Shown: piece by piece, positions 60,932 to 64,000 of the stretch
How the letters are laid out: every line of letters begins with the position of its first letter
Numbering within the stretch: the first letter of the stretch is position 1
Source of the DNA: Candidatus Scybalocola faecavium
GTDB lineage: Bacteria; Bacillota; Clostridia; Lachnospirales; Lachnospiraceae
Assembly: GCA_018713145.1 (NCBI GenBank)
Contig: DVFP01000026.1
Location: forward strand, 94,533 to 158,532
DNA length: 64,000 bases
Reading direction: 5' to 3'
The notes under the pieces: model-generated
What the model was told of the DNA's origin: nothing
The model's database searches: none
What the model saw: only the letters and a program-made list of their open reading frames with translations
Made by a program: the position numbers and the translations under genes

Positions 60932-61981
60932 ATGAAAAAAAGAAAAATCATAAAAAAAACCGGTATCGTTGTTTTAACAGCAGCGTCAGCCATGAACGCC
61001 TTCTGCACATATATTTTTGTAAAAGCCTTTGGAAGAAAAAAAGAGAATTCAATAATCTCCAGAAAAAGGAAACGATCTCCCAGAGAAGAAAAACAGGCTG
61101 CGTTTATGCAGGAAAAGAAAGATTGGCTTGATCATCTGCCCTTTGAAGAGCTCCATATAAAGTCCTACGATGGCCTGAGGCTTTATGGTCGGCTCTATCT
61201 TCCCCAGGGCAGCACACGCTCTGATGCACACTCCAAAACCATGGATGTCCAGGCATCACAGCCATGTTCAAACACCGATGCGTCTTCTTCAAACAAAACA
61301 ACCATCATTTTATGCATCCACGGATACCATTCCGATGGAATCGGGGATTTTGCCCCATTTGCTCCGTTTTACTTAAAAAACAAATATATCTTTTGTCTTG
61401 TAGATGACCGGGCTCACGGTCAAAGCGAGGGAAAATACATTGGTTTTGGATATCACGACCGGTATGACTGCCTGGCTTGGGCTAATGAGCTTGTACGCCG
61501 CTTTGGAAACCGGTGTGAAATTTTCCTTCATGGAATTTCCATGGGTGCTGCCACAGTGCTGTCCTGCTGTAATGCCAAACAGCTTCCGTCCCAGGTCAAA
61601 GGCATTATCTCAGACTGTGCCTTTTCCAGCGGCTGGGAGCAGGTCGCTCATGTAATGAAGTCTCGGCTTCATCTTCCGGCATTTCCCCTCCTTTCTGTCT
61701 ACAATAAAGTATGCCAGGCCATGGGCGGCTATAACCTGAAGGACATCAGTCCTGTAGACTGTGTAAAAGATTCCAAAGTTCCTATTTTATTTATCCACGG
61801 AGATGAGGATCATTTTGTCCCCACATCCATGGTCTATCGACTGTATCATGCCTGCAAAGGCCATAAACAGCTCCTTATTGTTCGGGGAGCAGCCCATGCC
61901 ATGTCTTATCTGGTGGATCCAAAAGCCTATCAGCAGGCCTTTAAAGATTTTATTAAACGGTGCAGCGGTTCTGCCAGTTAA
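60932..61981 (+). CDS. Membrane-anchored alpha/beta hydrolase
   Basis: 349 residues. Basic N-terminus (MKKRKIIKKTG) plus one membrane helix (about 9-31), then a serine hydrolase domain: oxyanion HGYHSDG, nucleophile elbow GISMG (HGISMGAATV), Asp in HGDEDHFVP and His in GAAHAMSYL. It is of the YfhR/BAAT-like group often annotated as a dienelactone-hydrolase relative; substrate unknown. Start at the ATG at 60932 (GAGGATTGGG upstream). A Ser/Thr-rich insertion (about 101-122) lies before the oxyanion loop. It is the last chromosomal gene before the RNA and prophage region. Confidence 0.87.
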   Translation: MKKRKIIKKTGIVVLTAASAMNAFCTYIFVKAFGRKKENSIISRKRKRSPREEKQAAFMQEKKDWLDHLPFEELHIKSYDGLRLYGRLYLPQGSTRSDAHSKTMDVQASQPCSNTDASSSNKTTIILCIHGYHSDGIGDFAPFAPFYLKNKYIFCLVDDRAHGQSEGKYIGFGYHDRYDCLAWANELVRRFGNRCEIFLHGISMGAATVLSCCNAKQLPSQVKGIISDCAFSSGWEQVAHVMKSRLHLPAFPLLSVYNKVCQAMGGYNLKDISPVDCVKDSKVPILFIHGDEDHFVPTSMVYRLYHACKGHKQLLIVRGAAHAMSYLVDPKAYQQAFKDFIKRCSGSAS

Positions 61982-62029
61982 CCGCTGCCCTCAAATTTCT
62001 GTCTTTGATCCCCGCGGGAATAATTTTTA

Positions 62030-62058
62030 TTGCCAGAAAGTACGTCTTGCGCTATAAT
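62030..62058 (+). promoter_or_regulatory. Strong promoter of the candidate RNA
   Basis: TTGCCA (62030-62035), 17-bp spacer, TATAAT (62053-62058). Transcription should begin at or near G62065, exactly at the first base of the closing stem. Confidence 0.75.
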
Positions 62059-62064
62059 AATAAA

Positions 62065-62173
62065 GGCAGGTCAGTTCCGGGAGGAGTGCGGTATCTTCGA
62101 TACGCGTATAGCCGGTGTCTAAGCTCACTTAAAGATTATTCTTAGAAACACGCGGCTGCTGAGCTGTCTTTTT
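62065..62173 (+). ncRNA. Candidate structured small RNA, 109 nt, of unknown family
   Basis: From the predicted start G62065 to the end of a T-run at 62173. P1: GGCAGGTCAG (62065-62074) pairs with CTGAGCTGTC (62159-62168), one mismatch, one G-U, and the T-run follows at once, so P1 also acts as the terminator. P2: TTCC-GGGA-GGAG (62075-62086), a GNRA-type tetraloop. P3: GTATC-TTC-GATAC (62091-62103). P4: GCCGGTGTCTAAG (62111-62123) with CTTAGA-AA-CAC-G-CGGC (62141-62156). This is a four-helix junction. No ORF with a ribosome site is inside and no plus-strand gene follows. It could be an independent sRNA or a riboswitch cut off from its gene by the prophage. Confidence 0.6.
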
Positions 62174-62276
62174 ATGTTTTTGGGGATTTTATTTGTTACT
62201 AATGTGTTACTAACCGTTCACATTTCCTCATTTTTATAAAGAAGTAATTGAAATCAGATGATACAATATTTTAAAT

Positions 62277-62300
62277 ATCCCCGGCGCTACCGCCGGGGAT
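62277..62300 (-). terminator. Terminator of the lysis cassette
   Basis: ATCCCCGGCG-CTAC-CGCCGGGGAT, 10-bp perfect stem, 40 bases after the amidase stop; followed on the minus strand by ATTTAAAATATT. Confidence 0.7.
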
Positions 62301-62340
62301 TGGACAAAAAGGAAAGTATATGTTTCGGGTTACTTATAGA

Positions 62341-63306
62341 TTAGTGTTCGTTCAGATAACGCTGCCATGCCTTAACAGTTTCCGGCCCCATGCTCTTATC
62401 AATCTTTCCTGTGTAATATCCCTTATTCTTAAGGAAGATCTGTAAAGCCTCTACACTTTCGGGGCCAAAATATCTATCTTCTGTAGCACCGATAAAATGC
62501 TGCAACCGTTCTACCATGTCGGAGCCTGTACATTTTCCAGAGCTGATAAACTCCCACATAGGTTCAATGGCAGAATAAAGATATTTCTTATTCTGAATCG
62601 GCTGCCCGGATACCACGGCATCCACAACGCTATCAAGGAATCTCTGCGTTTCCCTAATGGTTGCCGGCCCAAAGTTTCCATCTACTTCAAGCAAGCCCTC
62701 ATCCGGTGCCGGGGTTTCATCAGACGGCCGTGTCTGCTGCGTTAATCCGTAATAGGCTGCAATACATTCAGCCTCAGCTTTGGCTAAACGATCCAGATTA
62801 TTATCATCCAACAACCAATTCGCAGCCCGTGTGTTCGTGTGGAAAGAATGTTCCAGGATAATACCGCCAACACCAACGGCAGCAGCGCCCCTAAGCACAC
62901 CATACCAATCTGTCCCCTTATTTCCTGCCTTGGTGTAAGTGCTTGGAGCATCATTGGTCCCCATGATCTCTTTTACAACATCAGCCAGCTGCCGTCCTAA
63001 TACAGTCGCTTTTCCGTTCAGTGTCACAATAGCTACCGGGCGATCCACGCTTTCTGTAGCGCAGGCATTGGAATGATCTGAAATGAAAAGATTGCAGCCT
63101 TTGGCAGCCGCACCGCGGTCATAGAGCTGCCTGTCTTTAGCCTGACTGGATCTGGTTGTGATCACCTGGATTCCATAAGATTCCAGATATTTTTTCTGCA
63201 AAAGATGTAATTTCCACACCATGTCCGATTCATAATATTTAGGAACGACTGGGGAGCGGTTGTATTTTCCATAATGTCCTGCGTCTAAACAAATTTTAAT
63301 ACTCAT
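62341..63306 (-). CDS. Phage N-acetylmuramoyl-L-alanine amidase (endolysin)
   Basis: 321-residue endolysin. Amidase_3 domain (about 1-190) with zinc ligands in LDAGHYG, SDHSNA and the catalytic Glu in ILEHSFHTN; a C-terminal region (about 205-320) with two peptidoglycan-binding-like repeats (VDGNFGPATIRETQRFL and STDRYFGPESVEALQIFL-type segments, the second around ATEDRYFGPESVEALQ). There is no signal peptide, in keeping with holin-dependent release. Last gene of the lysis cassette. Confidence 0.92.
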   Translation of the reverse strand: MSIKICLDAGHYGKYNRSPVVPKYYESDMVWKLHLLQKKYLESYGIQVITTRSSQAKDRQLYDRGAAAKGCNLFISDHSNACATESVDRPVAIVTLNGKATVLGRQLADVVKEIMGTNDAPSTYTKAGNKGTDWYGVLRGAAAVGVGGIILEHSFHTNTRAANWLLDDNNLDRLAKAEAECIAAYYGLTQQTRPSDETPAPDEGLLEVDGNFGPATIRETQRFLDSVVDAVVSGQPIQNKKYLYSAIEPMWEFISSGKCTGSDMVERLQHFIGATEDRYFGPESVEALQIFLKNKGYYTGKIDKSMGPETVKAWQRYLNEH

Positions 63307-63324
63307 AAATTATTCCTCACTTTC

Positions 63325-63588
63325 TTATCTTTCCTTTGGTTTTTCATATGTCATTGCCTGGGCACTATCCGATACGCCCTTGGTTGTCGGGTCTGTAACA
63401 ATCCCTAAGATGGTCAATACGGCAAATAATGCATTGACCACAGCCAGCAGCTTGTTACCCAAATCCCCCAGATCAAGAGTATAGCCAAATACCGCCGCCA
63501 CGACCTGGATCAGCAGCAATACGGCTGGGATCAGCGTCAACCAAAACTGCTTATTTTTTATGCGTACCAGCCAGTTAATGTTTTTCAT
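63325..63588 (-). CDS. Phage holin, phi LC3-type
   Basis: 87 residues, two membrane helices (about 15-35 and 48-65), with the family start NINWLVRIKNKQFWLTLIPA and the ending GIVTDPTTKGVSDSAQA. It opens the membrane to release the amidase encoded next. Its ATG overlaps the stop of the preceding gene by 4 bp. Confidence 0.92.
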   Translation of the reverse strand: MKNINWLVRIKNKQFWLTLIPAVLLLIQVVAAVFGYTLDLGDLGNKLLAVVNALFAVLTILGIVTDPTTKGVSDSAQAMTYEKPKER

Positions 63589-63863
63589 GGTCTATCCTTC
63601 CCTTCTAAATCTTCGATCCGGTGGTTAGCCACCTTGATCTTTTCATCCAGTACCGCCGTCTGTTCCTCCAGGCGGTATGTACGCTCAATAACATTATTAT
63701 GCTTATCAACCCGCTTGGTCAGTTCAGACAACTTATAGTCCAACATGGCCGCTGTTTCGGCATGCTGGGCGCTGTTCTCTTTTCTTGTCCGGCGCTGCTG
63801 GCATACATTATTGATGGTGCACACGATAATGGCCACCAGCCCCGTAATAATCGCTTCAATCAC
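63585..63863 (-). CDS. XhlA-like phage protein (membrane helix plus coiled coil)
   Basis: 92 residues: N-terminal membrane helix (about 3-20, AIITGLVAIIVCTI), basic RRTRK, then a heptad-rich coiled coil (about 35-88). This is the form of the hemolysin XhlA-like proteins next to holins. It starts with GTG at 63863, overlapping the stop of the 31-aa ORF (GTGA), with AAAGGA upstream. Confidence 0.78.
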   Translation of the reverse strand: MIEAIITGLVAIIVCTINNVCQQRRTRKENSAQHAETAAMLDYKLSELTKRVDKHNNVIERTYRLEEQTAVLDEKIKVANHRIEDLEGKDRP

Positions 63864-63955
63864 ATCCGTACCATCCTTTCTGTGACTATTACAACTGTTT
63901 CAGATATAAAAATAAGACCCTCTATAGGGCCTGCACGGGTATCGTAATAATTCAT
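63860..63955 (-). CDS. 31-residue phage ORF
   Basis: ATG at 63955 preceded by GAGGTGATTTT, a strong ribosome site, and a TGA overlapping the next GTG start by 4 bp. The peptide begins MNYYDTRAGPIEGLIF. The coupling at both ends supports real translation; no family was recognised. Confidence 0.65.
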   Translation of the reverse strand: MNYYDTRAGPIEGLIFISETVVIVTERMVRM

Positions 63956-63964
63956 AAAATCACC

Positions 63965-64000
63965 TCAAATAATCTTTGCGGCAAATAATGATTTGTCGCA
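63965..64000 (-). CDS. Possible 3' end of another phage gene (partial)
   Basis: A minus-strand frame open from the window edge ends in TGA at 63965-63967, just before the ribosome site of the 31-aa ORF. It would give a C-terminus CDKSLFAAKII. Only 11 codons are visible, so the identity cannot be told. Confidence 0.35.
   Translation of the reverse strand, partial: CDKSLFAAKII

Larger units (their letters stand above)
61982..62340. other. Junction region between hydrolase gene and prophage (359 bp)
   Basis: Contains the promoter (62030-62058) and body (62065-62173) of a candidate structured RNA, a direct repeat GTTACTAA-TGT-GTTACTAA (about 62198-62216), A/T-rich DNA and the terminator of the prophage lysis cassette (62277-62300). 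No protein frame was recognised. Confidence 0.65.
62180..64000. mobile_element. End of a prophage (lysis cassette)
   Basis: Four or more tightly packed minus-strand genes: a 31-aa ORF, an XhlA-like coiled-coil protein, holin and amidase endolysin. They form a phage lysis module with 4-bp overlaps. The cassette is followed by a terminator and by ordinary chromosomal genes, so an attachment site should lie in about 62065-62276. The other end is outside the window. The left limit given is approximate. Confidence 0.7.

Noticed and set aside
62065..62090. Resemblance of GGTCAG-TTCC-GGGA-GGAG to the SRP RNA domain IV
   Set aside because: The SRP tetraloop GGAA is GGGA here, the conserved 3' AGCA of the symmetric loop is absent, and the outer GGU/GCC pairing is missing. 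The remaining helices do not follow an SRP rod.

Overview
The window reads as a chromosomal segment of a Gram-positive, endospore-forming anaerobe of class Clostridia, most likely family Lachnospiraceae. This is inferred from gene content and synteny, not from a database search. The evidence includes a LysM/GH18 spore-cortex-type hydrolase, a Spo0A-type effector domain, the ruvA-ruvB-zapA-U32 block, fhs-folD one-carbon genes, ispH overlapping an S1-domain gene, AGGAGG-type ribosome binding sites and consensus sigma-A promoters. Most genes lie on the minus strand. No rRNA, tRNA, CRISPR array or IS transposase was seen.

Layout. 0-10 kb: GH18 hydrolase followed by a duplicated palindromic repeat, a Nudix hydrolase, a PBP transpeptidase with an FtsW/RodA partner, a U32 peptidase, zapA, ruvB and ruvA. 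10-17 kb: YprB-like exonuclease, an unknown membrane protein, then cmk-ispH-rpsA, a BaiN-like flavoprotein and an RpiR regulator. 17-21.5 kb: thiolase, acetoacetate-type CoA-transferase subunits A and B, and a second CoA-transferase. 21.8-27 kb: a monofunctional glycosyltransferase, an orphan rhamnulokinase, a Spo0A-like protein that has lost most of its receiver domain, and a ThuA/AraC pair. 27-32 kb: flagellin methylase, MarR regulator and a heterodimeric ABC exporter. 32-38 kb: a small membrane protein/XRE operon with paired operators, a ferredoxin-type aldo/keto reductase, glmS and topB. 38-42.2 kb: a phosphate cluster (NptA transporter, response regulator, sensor kinase) with a Pho-box-like array. 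42.4-46.4 kb: a beta-CASP nuclease with an attenuator-like leader, a LUD protein and thrC. 46.7-50 kb: a TIGR01906 membrane protein, a membrane-tethered HTH protein and a large lipoprotein. 50-60.7 kb: cinA, pgsA, rimO, folD, fhs, ftsK/spoIIIE, uppP and tepA. 60.9-64 kb: an anchored alpha/beta hydrolase, a candidate 109-nt structured RNA, and the lysis end of a prophage (amidase, holin, XhlA-like protein, 31-aa ORF) running off the right edge.

Systems. Cell-wall and division genes recur throughout (PBP/FtsW, ZapA, GT51, GlmS, UppP, FtsK). The thiolase and two CoA-transferases form an acyl-CoA module. The NptA/PhoP/PhoR set with 11-bp-spaced TTTACA boxes makes a self-contained phosphate-response unit. 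The items most worth a second look are the receiver-less Spo0A (24180-24668), the multi-helix RNA at the prophage junction (62065-62173), the 20-bp-phased repeats at 32212-32280, the attenuator ahead of the beta-CASP nuclease, and a hairpin repeat present in opposite orientations in the zapA and thrC leaders.
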